Positions 34,073-43,354 of a stretch of DNA of 64,000 nucleotides are shown one piece after another. Each line of letters opens with the position of its first letter. Positions within the stretch are counted from its first letter, which is position 1. The notes beneath the pieces were generated by a model. The model saw nothing but the letters and a program-made list of their open reading frames with translations, had not been told where the DNA came from and did no database searches. Source of the DNA: Pseudomonadota bacterium (GTDB taxonomy: Bacteria > Desulfobacterota > Desulfobulbia > Desulfobulbales > Desulfocapsaceae); the NCBI GenBank assembly GCA_018821985.1, contig JAHJKP010000010.1, positions 1-64,000 on the forward strand, given 5' to 3'. Both the position numbers and the translations under genes were made by a program.

Positions 34073-35416
34073 TTATTTTTTTTCTTCTTTATCCCTATTT
34101 TTATCACGAATCACTATCTGCACAGGCACCTTGTCCAGACCCAACCCGTCCCGAAAACGGTTCGTCAGATAGCGCTCATAGGAGAAATGAACTCCTTTGG
34201 AGCTGTTACTCATAATCACAAATTGCGGTGGTTTGGTACCAATCTGCGAGGTAAAATAAAATTTGAGCCGCTTGTTCTTGTAAATAGGCGGACTATGCGC
34301 CGCCACCGCATCCTGCAGCAACTGGTTCAGAGCTGACGTGGGGAACTTGGCCGTAAACTGTTTATAGACCGCCCCGATGGTCGGGAAAAGCCTTTTAATC
34401 CCATAGCCGGTAAGCGCTGAGACATGGAGAATAGGGGCAAATCCGACAAAAGGCAGGGCCCGCCCAATCTCCGCCCACAGATGTTCCTGTTTCTTTTTAT
34501 CATCTTGAATCAAGTCCCACTTGTTCACCAGGATAATCAGTCCCCGCCCCTGATCCTGGGTGTAGCCGATAACCGTTGTGTCCTGCTCAGTGATCCCTTC
34601 CCCGGCATCAATCAGGACTACGGCAATATCACATTTCTCCATGGAAGAGAGTCCTTTCAGGATACTGAACTTCTCCAGCTTTTCGGTGGTCTTTCCCTTC
34701 CGGCGGATGCCTGCGGTATCTATGAGCAGATAATTATACTGGTCATAACTGAGCAGGGTATCCACAGCATCTCGCGTGGTTCCGGAGATATCAGAGACCA
34801 CCATCCGCTCTTGGCCAAGTATCTGGTTAATCATGGACGATTTACCCACGTTGGGACGTCCGAAAAAGGCCACTTTAATAGTATTTTCCGGCAGAGCAAC
34901 CTCATCCTCGTTCACTTTCAGCTCTTTGCTCAGGGCATCCATCAGGGTATAAAAGCCGAAACTATGTTCACCGGAAAGCGACCACAAGGGCTCCACACCC
35001 AACTCATAAAAAGGAGAAAGCAGTTTCACTTCCTGCTCGGGACTGTCGATCTTGTTCACCACATGAAAGATGGTCTTATCGGTGCGACGCAGCAGATCCA
35101 CAACCTCAAGGTCTGCCGGCATGACGCCCTGCCGCCCGTCCATGAGAAAGATAATAATATCTGCCTCTTCAATGGCGGCCATGGCCTGTTCCCTGATATG
35201 ATCCACCATCAGATCCTCGGGGTTATCATCAATCCCTCCGGTATCCACCAGCATGAACATCTTCTCGTCCCAGACCACCCGCGCATAATGACGATCACGG
35301 GTGACACCTGGAGTAGCATCAACAATGGCCTGTCTGGATTTGGTGATACGGTTAAAGAGGGTTGATTTCCCCACATTGGGACGCCCAACTAGGGCAACTA
35401 TAGAGTGCGTTGACAT
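34073..35416 (-). CDS. der: Ribosome biogenesis GTPase Der (EngA)
   Basis: A 447-residue double GTPase. The first G domain has GRPNVGKST near 10-18, DTGGI and NKID; the second has GRPNVGKSS near 180, DTAGIRRKGK and NKWD. A C-terminal KH-like domain follows. Der acts in 50S subunit assembly. The start at 35416 (MSTHSIVALVGRPNVGKS) is the family start; an upstream in-frame start adds 33 unconserved residues. Confidence 0.95.
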   Translation of the reverse strand: MSTHSIVALVGRPNVGKSTLFNRITKSRQAIVDATPGVTRDRHYARVVWDEKMFMLVDTGGIDDNPEDLMVDHIREQAMAAIEEADIIIFLMDGRQGVMPADLEVVDLLRRTDKTIFHVVNKIDSPEQEVKLLSPFYELGVEPLWSLSGEHSFGFYTLMDALSKELKVNEDEVALPENTIKVAFFGRPNVGKSSMINQILGQERMVVSDISGTTRDAVDTLLSYDQYNYLLIDTAGIRRKGKTTEKLEKFSILKGLSSMEKCDIAVVLIDAGEGITEQDTTVIGYTQDQGRGLIILVNKWDLIQDDKKKQEHLWAEIGRALPFVGFAPILHVSALTGYGIKRLFPTIGAVYKQFTAKFPTSALNQLLQDAVAAHSPPIYKNKRLKFYFTSQIGTKPPQFVIMSNSSKGVHFSYERYLTNRFRDGLGLDKVPVQIVIRDKNRDKEEKK

Positions 35417-35729
35417 TTCTTCCTTTTTATATGCAATCCGACAATCGGAATTCTTTTCATGAACCAGCAAGGGATAAAAATACGTTGATGGGATAAAGAG
35501 AGAGACAAGGCCCAAGTCTCATCTCACTTTTTCCAACCAGGAGGCAGGAGACACTTAGCAAGGGGCTCTCGAGAGAGATTTTAGTAATTATACACCAAAA
35601 GAGCAGATAATGCACCCTCGCTGCCAAGTCATAACGTTTTTTTATCTCCTTGCTTTATTTTTACAAAATAACGTATAGTCCGCAATCGATTATTTATGGG
35701 GTGGAAGCTTATCCAGCCTTCAAATCTGC

Positions 35730-36812
35730 ATGGACAAAAAATTGAAACGACTGGAAACTCTTTTACTCTTTATCCTCGTGGGGTTGAGCTGTGGTTGTGC
35801 CCCAAAGAAACAATGCCTTTTTATCAACTCCAATCATCAGGAACTGCTCAACAAAGGATCCCAGCAGAAGGTTGACAATCTTCTGGTTATTTTTGATGGT
35901 TCATCCTCTATGTGGGATACCTACAACGGCAGCCAGAAATTTGACCAGTCCAGAAATATTATCCTTGGCATGAATAAAGCCATCAGCGACCTGACGCTCA
36001 AGGCTGGCCTGCACATTATTGGCGACACTGTTGTAACCAGAGACATTTTGGCAAATGACAGTCTCATTTACGGCATGGCCGATTACAACCCGTCCGCTTT
36101 TGCTCAAGCAGTGAAGAGTGTGCAGATAAAGGGTCTGACACCCATAAGCATTCCCTTGGTCAAGAGCGTAGAGACCTTAAAGGACACTGTGGAAAATATC
36201 GCGTTGATAGTCATCAGTGATGGCCTGCAGGTCTCCGCCGACAAGACATCTCCTGAAAAGGCCGCGTCCCGGTTAAAGGCCGCTTATGGTGACAGACTAT
36301 GCATCTACACCATTCTTATTGGCGATGCCGCCGCAGGTCAGAATACCATGGCGGCAATTGCAAAGGCCGGGGAGTGCGGTTTTGTCACCACCGGAAATAC
36401 GCTTGCCAGCACCACAGGAATGAATGAGTTTATCGAAAAAGTCTTCTTTGAAAAGAACTCCCCTCCACCGGTATCCTTCCTGCTCAATGTGAAATTTGAC
36501 TTTGACCGGGACACTATCCGCCCCGACGCAAAAGACAATCTTGATGAACTCGGAAGTTTTCTGGCTACCCATCCGCAGATATCCATCACCCTGGAAGGCC
36601 ATACCTGCGACATGGGTTCAGAGAGATACAACAGCACCCTTTCACGGCAACGGGCAGAAAACGTCAGGAGGTACATGGTCCAACAGTTCAACATCAACCC
36701 TGCCCGCCTCAGCACCGCAGGATATGGATTTTCTCGCCCCATTGCCTCCAATGCCAAGGAAGAGGGTCGTCAGCAAAACCGCAGGGTGATGGCCACCATC
36801 AACAGCAAATAA
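35730..36812 (+). CDS. Lipoprotein with von Willebrand A and OmpA domains
   Basis: A 360-residue protein with a lipoprotein signal ending LSCGC (Cys 21 to 23). A VWA-like domain covers about 48-245: the MIDAS start reads FDGSSSMWDT (DxSxS variant DGSSS), later ISDGLQ. After a proline linker, the OmpA-type peptidoglycan-binding domain (255-357) has VKFDFDRDTI, GHTCDMGSERYN and SRQRAENVRRYM with the Asp and Arg used for diaminopimelate. It likely tethers the outer membrane or a complex to murein. An upstream AT-rich gap of 214 bp holds its promoter. Confidence 0.85.
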   Translation: MDKKLKRLETLLLFILVGLSCGCAPKKQCLFINSNHQELLNKGSQQKVDNLLVIFDGSSSMWDTYNGSQKFDQSRNIILGMNKAISDLTLKAGLHIIGDTVVTRDILANDSLIYGMADYNPSAFAQAVKSVQIKGLTPISIPLVKSVETLKDTVENIALIVISDGLQVSADKTSPEKAASRLKAAYGDRLCIYTILIGDAAAGQNTMAAIAKAGECGFVTTGNTLASTTGMNEFIEKVFFEKNSPPPVSFLLNVKFDFDRDTIRPDAKDNLDELGSFLATHPQISITLEGHTCDMGSERYNSTLSRQRAENVRRYMVQQFNINPARLSTAGYGFSRPIASNAKEEGRQQNRRVMATINSK

Positions 36813-36914
36813 AAACAAGACACAGCCTGCCAGAGTCCCACTCTAGCCAGCACAAAACAAAGCACAGAAAACTTTGTTCTGCTCTCTTTTCTTAGACATT
36901 AGAATAAGGCCCCA

Positions 36915-37544
36915 ATGAATAATAAATTGCAAAGCCTGATCGAGGCCATTAAAAAACTTGAGCAGGAGCTGGCCCAGGAGATCCAGAAGAAGCAGGCTGA
37001 GTACTCATACAACATCCAGGGCAAAAAAATCCGCTTTGACAATGAGATCAGAAGGCAGCACAAACTCTTTGCCACCAGGATTTCCCTTTATCTGAAGGAG
37101 GCGGAACTCCTCAACATCCTCACCATCCCATTCATCTGGTCCTGCCTCTTTCCCGCCCTGCTCCTGGACCTCCTTGTTTCCCTGTTCCAGGCAGTATGCT
37201 TTCCCATCTACAAGATTCCCAAGGTCAAACGGAGCAGATACATTGTCATCGACCGGCACGCCCTCAGCTACCTCAATGGTATTGAAAAACTGAACTGCAT
37301 CTACTGCGGATACTTCAACGGGTTGATCGCCTATATCCGTGAAATAGCGGGCAGGACAGAACAATACTGGTGTCCGATCAAACACGCCAGACGAACGAGC
37401 GGTTTCCACAGCCGCTACAGCAAGTTCCTGGAATATGGTGATGCCGAGGGATACCGGCAAGAACTTGACAAGGTGCGCCAAGACTTTGAGGATCTACAGA
37501 CCTCAGATGAAAACGAAGAACCGGAAACAGGGAAAGAGACGTAA
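36915..37544 (+). CDS. Conserved-looking protein with coiled coil and one hydrophobic region
   Basis: A 209-residue protein I cannot name. Residues 1-30 are a heptad-like charged helix (LIEAIKKLEQELAQEIQKKQAEY). A hydrophobic stretch at about 66-96 (ILTIPFIWSCLFPALLLDLLVSLFQAVCFP) is a membrane segment or hairpin. A CIYCGYFNG motif near 128-136 and CPIKHARR near 153 contain three cysteines and a histidine that might bind metal. The C-terminus is acidic. It is 102 bp after the VWA-OmpA gene. Confidence 0.6.
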   Translation: MNNKLQSLIEAIKKLEQELAQEIQKKQAEYSYNIQGKKIRFDNEIRRQHKLFATRISLYLKEAELLNILTIPFIWSCLFPALLLDLLVSLFQAVCFPIYKIPKVKRSRYIVIDRHALSYLNGIEKLNCIYCGYFNGLIAYIREIAGRTEQYWCPIKHARRTSGFHSRYSKFLEYGDAEGYRQELDKVRQDFEDLQTSDENEEPETGKET

Positions 37545-37580
37545 GGCGCTGGGAGTCCATCACAGTTCTGTGATCCCCCT

Positions 37581-38660
37581 CTAACGCAGAAGTTTCAGGG
37601 CCTGGGTCACCATGAAGGGAAGCACCTGCAGATCAGAAAGTTCCTGATCTCGTAAACGCTCATCCAGGGACAGCAGGGCAGGCACGATAAAACGGGCGAA
37701 AAAGGCCTTGCCCCGTACCCTGCTCAGAAATGAGAAGGCGCCGATAATCTGCAGATTCCGCTGCAGGGCGAGAAAGCAATATTCCCGCCGAAACTGGCGG
37801 GCGTCCACAGGATACAGGGCCTTTAGGGCATCAAGATACAAGCGGATAAGCTCTTCCTGAAACGGGGATGGTAGGGCGGTGTAGGGGTCAATAAGCAGAG
37901 AGGCCAGATCGTAGCCCAGAGGCCCCATTCTTCCCCCCTGAAAATCGATGAAGCTGAGCTGACCGTTCTGCACCATGATGTTCCTCGACTGAAAATCCCG
38001 GTGCAGAAACAAAGTGGCCGGTGCCTGTGAGGCCGCGGTTGCAACCCATTCGAACTCTTCTTTAATTCCCGGCAGGAGTTCCTGGCCCAACAGTTCCTGC
38101 CAGAATGCCCGCAGAAAATAGCCGGATTCCCGGTTCAGCATCAGGGGACGGTCATATTCCCTGGTATCCCAGCACCAGTCGCAGTTAAAATCAACAGCGC
38201 CATGAATCTGCATCAAGGCCAGTTGCTGCACGGCCTGAACATACCAGGGGCGAAGAGCAGGCAGATCCAGCTCCCCCGACTGATTGCGGCTCTGCTCCAC
38301 CAGATCATGGAGTTTTACATCCCCAAGGTCCTCGAACAGCAACAACCCAGCTTCTGCGTCCCAGCCATATTGGGCCGGAACCCGGACACCACGTTCATGG
38401 AGATGGACGCCGATCAACCGGGATGATCCGGCTTCCTGCATATCCTGCTCTGTCCTGCCGGCAGGGGCCACCGCCAGACAGATTTTCTCTCCATCCTTGC
38501 GCCCGACCCGCCAGAATTTCCGGCTTGAGCCGTCACCTGCCAACCGCTGCACCACCAGGGATGTCAGCGGTTCTTCAGCCTCTCCCCGGGAAAGAAGACC
38601 GGAGTCACGGAGCAGGGGAACAAGCTCCAGTACGTTTTCACTTTCATTTTTCTGAGTCAT
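37581..38660 (-). CDS. AmgK-like sugar kinase (APH fold)
   Basis: A 359-residue aminoglycoside-phosphotransferase-fold kinase. GDGSSRKFWRV near residues 38-48 is the glycine-rich loop form seen in anomeric sugar kinases such as AmgK; the catalytic loop is FLHRDFQSRNIMV and the metal site IDFQGGRMGPLGYDLASLL. AmgK phosphorylates the anomeric carbon of MurNAc/GlcNAc so that MurU can make UDP-MurNAc, recycling murein. A MurU-like nucleotidyltransferase lies 2.8 kb away (41473-42357). That pairing is inference. The start at 38660 was chosen since upstream frame residues look unconserved; its ribosome site is poor. Confidence 0.72.
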   Translation of the reverse strand: MTQKNESENVLELVPLLRDSGLLSRGEAEEPLTSLVVQRLAGDGSSRKFWRVGRKDGEKICLAVAPAGRTEQDMQEAGSSRLIGVHLHERGVRVPAQYGWDAEAGLLLFEDLGDVKLHDLVEQSRNQSGELDLPALRPWYVQAVQQLALMQIHGAVDFNCDWCWDTREYDRPLMLNRESGYFLRAFWQELLGQELLPGIKEEFEWVATAASQAPATLFLHRDFQSRNIMVQNGQLSFIDFQGGRMGPLGYDLASLLIDPYTALPSPFQEELIRLYLDALKALYPVDARQFRREYCFLALQRNLQIIGAFSFLSRVRGKAFFARFIVPALLSLDERLRDQELSDLQVLPFMVTQALKLLR

Positions 38661-38747
38661 GCGTACAATAGTACCTACTGTCGCAGAAGATGTGCAAGGA
38701 GAAAAAGGGCCCTGCAATAATTTTACAAAACTTTACGAGATCACCCC

Positions 38748-40280
38748 ATGGAACCCTCGCAAGCTCCCGATATTTTCAGAACCTCCCTCTTCAATCCCCA
38801 GGAATTCACCATCACCTTCGAACTGGTGCCAGGACGGGGCTCGGGAGGAAAACGACTGGAAGGTATCCTCAGTTTTGCCGAAGAGGCCAAAAAAGATGGC
38901 CGGATCAAGGCATTATCCATCACCGACAATCCTGGAGGCCATCCCGCACTCGCCCCCACTTCCTTAGGAATTGAGATCCAGTCCATGGGACTTGAACCAT
39001 TGATCCATTTCTCCCTCAAGGACAAAAACCGGAACATGGCTGAAAGCCAGCTCTTTGAATGCCACCGTCACGGACTTCTCAACCTGCTGGTCCTCGGTGG
39101 TGACTATCCCCGTCACGGCTTCCACGGTCAGGCCATGCCGGTCTTTGATCTTGACTCTCCCCAGCTCCTCCGCCTCATAGATCGCCTGCGGCAAACTCCT
39201 CCTCTCGGGGGAAATGTCCCTGGCTGCGTCATGCCACTGCCCTCTATGGATTTCCTGGCAGGCTGCGTGGTCTCACCCTTTAAGACCATGCAATCCGAGC
39301 AGATCTTCCAATATGCCAAGCTACTCACCAAGGTCTGCTCTGGCGCCCATTTTGTCATCAGCCAGCTTGGCTTTGATATGGCCAAATACCAGGAACTACT
39401 TTTCTTCTGCCGCCAGCACACAATCACCCTGCCACTTCTCGCCAGTGTCTTTATTCCCAGCATGAAGGTGGCCGAGATCATGTGCCAGGGGCAGGTTCCC
39501 GGCATTCTCTTTCCAGAATCCCTGATGAGACTTATGCAGGAGGAGGCTACAAGTCCGGACAAAGGGGAAGAGGCCAGGTTGCTGCGGGGAGCCAGAATGG
39601 TGGCTGCACTCAAACACATGGGCTATGCCGGGGTTCATCTCGGCGGCAATAATCTTACTTTCAGCAAGATAGCCTTTCTGCTTGATCAGGCGGAATCCAT
39701 TGCAGCAACAGCCAACATGGAGGAAATACGTCACCAGGTGAATTTCCCGACTCCATCCACCTGGTATATGTTTCCCGAGTCAGGACAACAAAGAGACACT
39801 CCCCATAAGCCATCAGCGCTCTTTCGCATCAACCAGCAGATCCACGACTCCGCATTTCTACCAACGGGCCTCATTTTCCCCCTGGCCAAAAAGATCAGCC
39901 TTAAGGTTGATCATAACAAACAAGCCCGTCGCCTATACACCTTTTGTGAACACCTGATCAAAACTCTTTTCTTCCACTGTCGCATGTGCGGAGACTGCAC
40001 CCTGGCCGAATCCAGTTATCTCTGTCCGCAGTCCGGTTGCCCCAAGAGAATGATCAACGGTCCCTGTGGCGGTTCCCTGCATGGTTTCTGTGAGGTCTAT
40101 CCCCAAGAACGACTCTGTTTCTGGGTCAGAGTTTACCATAACAACCCCGCCGGTCACCTAGGGTCTTTGTCTCATTGTCCGCCCCTTCCCCCTAAGGACT
40201 GGTCTCTTCAAGGAAGTTCGTCGTGGATCAATTATTTTGCTGGACGTGACCACAATAAGCTTCTTTCTGACCCTCAATAA
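38748..40280 (+). CDS. metF: Methylenetetrahydrofolate reductase fused to a MetV-like C-domain
   Basis: A 510-residue protein. The first 300 residues form a MetF-type barrel: FELVPGRG, LSITDNPGG, ECHRHGLLNLLVLGGDYPRHG and the middle PSPKTM-like VVSPFKTM segment. The C-terminal half carries the cysteine-rich CRMCGDCTLAESSYLCPQSGCPKRMINGPCGGS block (positions about 414-446) characteristic of the zinc- or cluster-binding MetV/MTHFR_C partner. It reduces methylene-tetrahydrofolate to methyl-tetrahydrofolate, in methionine synthesis or the Wood-Ljungdahl route of anaerobes. A fused form, rather than separate MetF and MetV, is noteworthy. Confidence 0.8.
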   Translation: MEPSQAPDIFRTSLFNPQEFTITFELVPGRGSGGKRLEGILSFAEEAKKDGRIKALSITDNPGGHPALAPTSLGIEIQSMGLEPLIHFSLKDKNRNMAESQLFECHRHGLLNLLVLGGDYPRHGFHGQAMPVFDLDSPQLLRLIDRLRQTPPLGGNVPGCVMPLPSMDFLAGCVVSPFKTMQSEQIFQYAKLLTKVCSGAHFVISQLGFDMAKYQELLFFCRQHTITLPLLASVFIPSMKVAEIMCQGQVPGILFPESLMRLMQEEATSPDKGEEARLLRGARMVAALKHMGYAGVHLGGNNLTFSKIAFLLDQAESIAATANMEEIRHQVNFPTPSTWYMFPESGQQRDTPHKPSALFRINQQIHDSAFLPTGLIFPLAKKISLKVDHNKQARRLYTFCEHLIKTLFFHCRMCGDCTLAESSYLCPQSGCPKRMINGPCGGSLHGFCEVYPQERLCFWVRVYHNNPAGHLGSLSHCPPLPPKDWSLQGSSSWINYFAGRDHNKLLSDPQ

Positions 40281-40406
40281 TTATACCACACCCAACCCAT
40301 CAATGAGATTTTCCGGACATCCCTTGCTTTCTCCTTTTTTTTCCTGTAAAAAAAATAAACATTGATTGCAGATGAATCATTTTTATCACCAAAAGGAGAA
40401 AAGGGT

Positions 40407-41411
40407 ATGAACAAAAGAATACAGTCAGCCTGGATGGCTTTAGGTCTTACCGCCATAACGGCTCTGCCAGTTTTTGCCGCGTCCAACAGCAATGTTTCAC
40501 CTGAGCCGGTCACAATAACAACAGGACAGGCCAAGGCGGAGATTATGCTTGGTGTTGAATCATGGTCAGGGGACAATACCTATCAGATAGGATATCCTGT
40601 CCACTGGTTTGACGGGGTGGTGGAAAATGGCTATTTCCCTTTCAGCCAACTGGAATTCCCCCTCGATATTTACATGCTTAGCGCCAAAGGCAATGCCGAA
40701 TTTCGTGATACCTGGATGGTTTCCGCCTCTGTCAAAAAAGATATCTCCTCACCTGACGACCAGATGGTTGATCAGGACTGGCTTACAGCATCCAATCCCA
40801 GCCAACTCGACGTTTCTTCCAACAGTAATATCAGTGAATTTGAAGGCTATGAATTTGACGTCAATGCCAAATATAAATTTTTCCGTGGGGAAAACTGGTC
40901 ATTGAACGCAGGGGTGGGCTACATCTACCAAAACTGGCAATATACCGCCAACCTTGTCCAGCAATACTCGCCTTCCGGACAGACAGGATATGACTATCTG
41001 GGTGATGGTACACCTGCCATCAAATACAAACTTGAATATAAGATCCCCTATATCCAGATAGGCGGCAAAGTCGATCTGGCTAAGCAATTCTCTGTGGAGG
41101 GCAACGTCAGCTACTCTCCTCTGGTTACAGCTGAAGATGTCGACCAACACCTGCTCCGGGAAAAGGTCAATAAAGGTGACCTTGATGGTTATTCATGGAT
41201 GTTCAACATCAAAGGGAAATATGATTTCACTGAACACTGGTTCATGGCTGCATCCTACGACTTCAAAAAGATGAAGACGGACGGGACTATGAGTGCAGAA
41301 TTTTCCGACACCTACCTGTATATTTATGGAGTGATCCCCAACCATACGGTATATGAAGAATTGGATTCGACCCAACATGCTGTGGCCTTGAATATGGGAT
41401 ACACCTTTTAA
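40407..41411 (+). CDS. Omptin-family outer membrane protease
   Basis: A 334-residue protein with a signal peptide to about Ala 25. The body aligns by eye with OmpT: SQLEF after an N-terminal strand, MVDQDWLTASNP (OmpT MVDQDW), Asp 122 and Asp 124; AIKYKLEYKIPYIQIGG (OmpT AIGYKQRFKMPYIGL); and a second catalytic pair Asp 246-x-His 248 in TAEDVDQHLL (OmpT NDEH). It ends in an aromatic GYTF like other barrel proteins. All four catalytic residues of omptins are present, so an active endoprotease is likely. Substrate preference is unknown. The ribosome sites AAAAGGAG and AAGGG support the start at 40407. Confidence 0.82.
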   Translation: MNKRIQSAWMALGLTAITALPVFAASNSNVSPEPVTITTGQAKAEIMLGVESWSGDNTYQIGYPVHWFDGVVENGYFPFSQLEFPLDIYMLSAKGNAEFRDTWMVSASVKKDISSPDDQMVDQDWLTASNPSQLDVSSNSNISEFEGYEFDVNAKYKFFRGENWSLNAGVGYIYQNWQYTANLVQQYSPSGQTGYDYLGDGTPAIKYKLEYKIPYIQIGGKVDLAKQFSVEGNVSYSPLVTAEDVDQHLLREKVNKGDLDGYSWMFNIKGKYDFTEHWFMAASYDFKKMKTDGTMSAEFSDTYLYIYGVIPNHTVYEELDSTQHAVALNMGYTF

Positions 41412-41432
41412 AAATCCCACCTTCAAAAGACC

Positions 41433-41472
41433 AACAAGGGGGGGGGGAGGAAACAAGCCCCCCTTTGTTTTG
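41433..41472 (+). terminator. Terminator after the omptin gene
   Basis: AACAAGGGGGG pairs with CCCCCCTTTGTT across a G-rich loop with a single bulge, followed by T residues. It lies between two converging genes and touches the stop of the nucleotidyltransferase gene. Confidence 0.65.
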
Positions 41473-42357
41473 TTACTGAACTACCAATTGATCCACAACC
41501 CTCTGACCATCGGCAATCACAGCCCCATCCCAGACCACTGATCGCTGCAGATAGCTATTTTTGCCAAGGACAGCATCTCCCACGCAGGCCCAATCACGCA
41601 ACAGAAGACCACGCCCTATTTTTTCCTTGCCACCAAACAGAAAAGGACTCTCTACCGACAATCCCAGCTCTGGCCAGAGAGGAATTCCCCCGGTCAACAG
41701 GCCAGCATGGAGTGCCAGATAATCGTCCACCGTTCCCATATCCGTCCAGAAACAATCATCCACACGAGTGACGGCAATCGGCTGTCCCTGCTCGACGAGT
41801 TGACGATACAAGTCAATAATCGAATATTCTCCTTGCGCAGGAATTCCTGACAGCACTTCAGGTTCCAGGACGTGCAGTCCGGTAAAGGCCAGCAGTTCCC
41901 CTTTGCACCGATCATCAAAACTGCAGACCCGATCATCCTGAACGGCCACCGTATTGAAACGAGAGCAATCATGCATGGCCAAGGTCACTGGTGCCCCTTT
42001 TCTTATATGGCTCTGGTAGAGATGCTGGTAGTCAATGGTATGATAGATATCTCCATTGGTCACCAGCAGAGGTTCATCCCGGAACTGATCAAGGGCCAGT
42101 CGCAGGCCACCTCCCGTTCCGAGGACAGATTTCTCCTCCTGCACCAATACGCCGGGAATCCCTTGCAAGGCGTGAACGATCTGTTCACACAGATAATGAC
42201 AGTTGACCACAATATGATCACAACCGGCCTGTTGCAGACGTTGAATCGTAAGCAGCAACAAGGGATGATTGAGGATGGGAAAAAGGGGTTTAGGACGAAT
42301 GAGGGTGTAGGGCAACAAGCGGGTTCCGAAACCGGCTGCCAGGATCATGGCCTGCAT
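41473..42357 (-). CDS. Sugar-1-phosphate nucleotidyltransferase (MurU-like)
   Basis: A 294-residue NTP-transferase. The signature MILAAGFGTRLLPYTLIRPKPLFPI opens the protein, followed by GTGGGLRLAL, NGDIYH and a C-terminal short left-handed-helix-like tail (GRGLLLRDWACVGDAVLGKNSYLQ). It transfers UMP or GMP to a sugar-1-phosphate. Combined with the AmgK-like kinase at 37581-38660 it could be MurU, which forms UDP-MurNAc from MurNAc-1-phosphate. It is longer than MurU because of the C-terminal repeats, so a mannose-1-phosphate guanylyltransferase is also possible. It follows lpxI by 41 bp on the same strand. Confidence 0.72.
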   Translation of the reverse strand: MQAMILAAGFGTRLLPYTLIRPKPLFPILNHPLLLLTIQRLQQAGCDHIVVNCHYLCEQIVHALQGIPGVLVQEEKSVLGTGGGLRLALDQFRDEPLLVTNGDIYHTIDYQHLYQSHIRKGAPVTLAMHDCSRFNTVAVQDDRVCSFDDRCKGELLAFTGLHVLEPEVLSGIPAQGEYSIIDLYRQLVEQGQPIAVTRVDDCFWTDMGTVDDYLALHAGLLTGGIPLWPELGLSVESPFLFGGKEKIGRGLLLRDWACVGDAVLGKNSYLQRSVVWDGAVIADGQRVVDQLVVQ

Positions 42358-42398
42358 CAGAAGGAAAAAGTGGGAAAAGGAAAGAAAAAAAGAGCCAT

Positions 42399-43241
42399 TC
42401 AAAACTCCAGGGTACCGTCAGGATTTTCAACAACCCCGACCACCACCAAGCCCGCCTTATCTGCCGCCTTAACCATGACCTCACGATCAAAGAGCAGGGA
42501 TTGACCAGCCTCCACTGCCAGCACCGCAGCCTTGACGCTGGCCAGGCTTTCAACTGTTTTCAATCCGGTTGCCGGTAGATCAAAACGAAAATCCTGGGAC
42601 GGTTTCCTGACTTTGACCACCACAGCCTTCTCCCTGGCCAGCCCTCCACCACGAAGAATGGTGGCGTCAGTTCCTTCGATGGCCTCTACCGCCAGTACTG
42701 ACAGATTTCTTACTACCACACACTGTCCAATATCAAGCTGACCTATAGCCCGAGCATTGCGCCAACCGAACTCAATATCGAGACGTTGTTCGCGACTTGG
42801 CTTCTTTTTGGTAAGAATTCCTCCGGGAAACAAGAGATGGCGCAGATATAACGTGGATTCCAGTACTTTGATATCCTCCCGTTCAAGGGCACTTGCCACT
42901 GCCCGAAGAATGGCGTCATCCTGCCTGGTATCAATCTTGTTCCAAAGAGTTAACCCCTTCAAGTCAGGGAAGACATCCTTAAACACCTGGGTTTTGGTAA
43001 TGGCACCCAAAAAAACCGTCTCCCCCACTCCTTCTTCATGAAAAAACCTGATTATCTTCCCAAGTTGACCAAGCTTCACCCAGCAGACCACGTCTGCGGC
43101 AGCGGCGACTTCCGGCAGGGTTTCTCCTTTATGGGCAACCACCACCACAATCCGTCCAGCTTCCCTGGCTGCCTTGATAAAAAGAAGCGGAAATTGACCA
43201 CTACCGGCAATAATACCTATTTTTTCAGGATGAATATGCAT
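42399..43241 (-). CDS. lpxI: UDP-2,3-diacylglucosamine pyrophosphatase LpxI
   Basis: A 280-residue LpxI/DUF1009 protein. KIGIIAGSGQFPLLFIKAARE at the start, the HKGETL region, DTRQDDAILRAVASALEREDIKVLESTLYLR and GTDATILRGGGLA fit the family. It cleaves UDP-2,3-diacylglucosamine to lipid X in lipid A synthesis, replacing LpxH. lpxA lies upstream on the same strand (114 bp), as in many LpxI genomes. Confidence 0.9.
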   Translation of the reverse strand: MHIHPEKIGIIAGSGQFPLLFIKAAREAGRIVVVVAHKGETLPEVAAAADVVCWVKLGQLGKIIRFFHEEGVGETVFLGAITKTQVFKDVFPDLKGLTLWNKIDTRQDDAILRAVASALEREDIKVLESTLYLRHLLFPGGILTKKKPSREQRLDIEFGWRNARAIGQLDIGQCVVVRNLSVLAVEAIEGTDATILRGGGLAREKAVVVKVRKPSQDFRFDLPATGLKTVESLASVKAAVLAVEAGQSLLFDREVMVKAADKAGLVVVGVVENPDGTLEF

Positions 43242-43354
43242 GGAGAAAATCTAAGCCGCTGTAAAAAAATAATATTGTCATTTGATTGGCTGTGGCGGCA
43301 TAAGGTCCGTAACGAAATTGAGAAGAAGGCCGCCTTGTTATTTCGTAATGGCTC

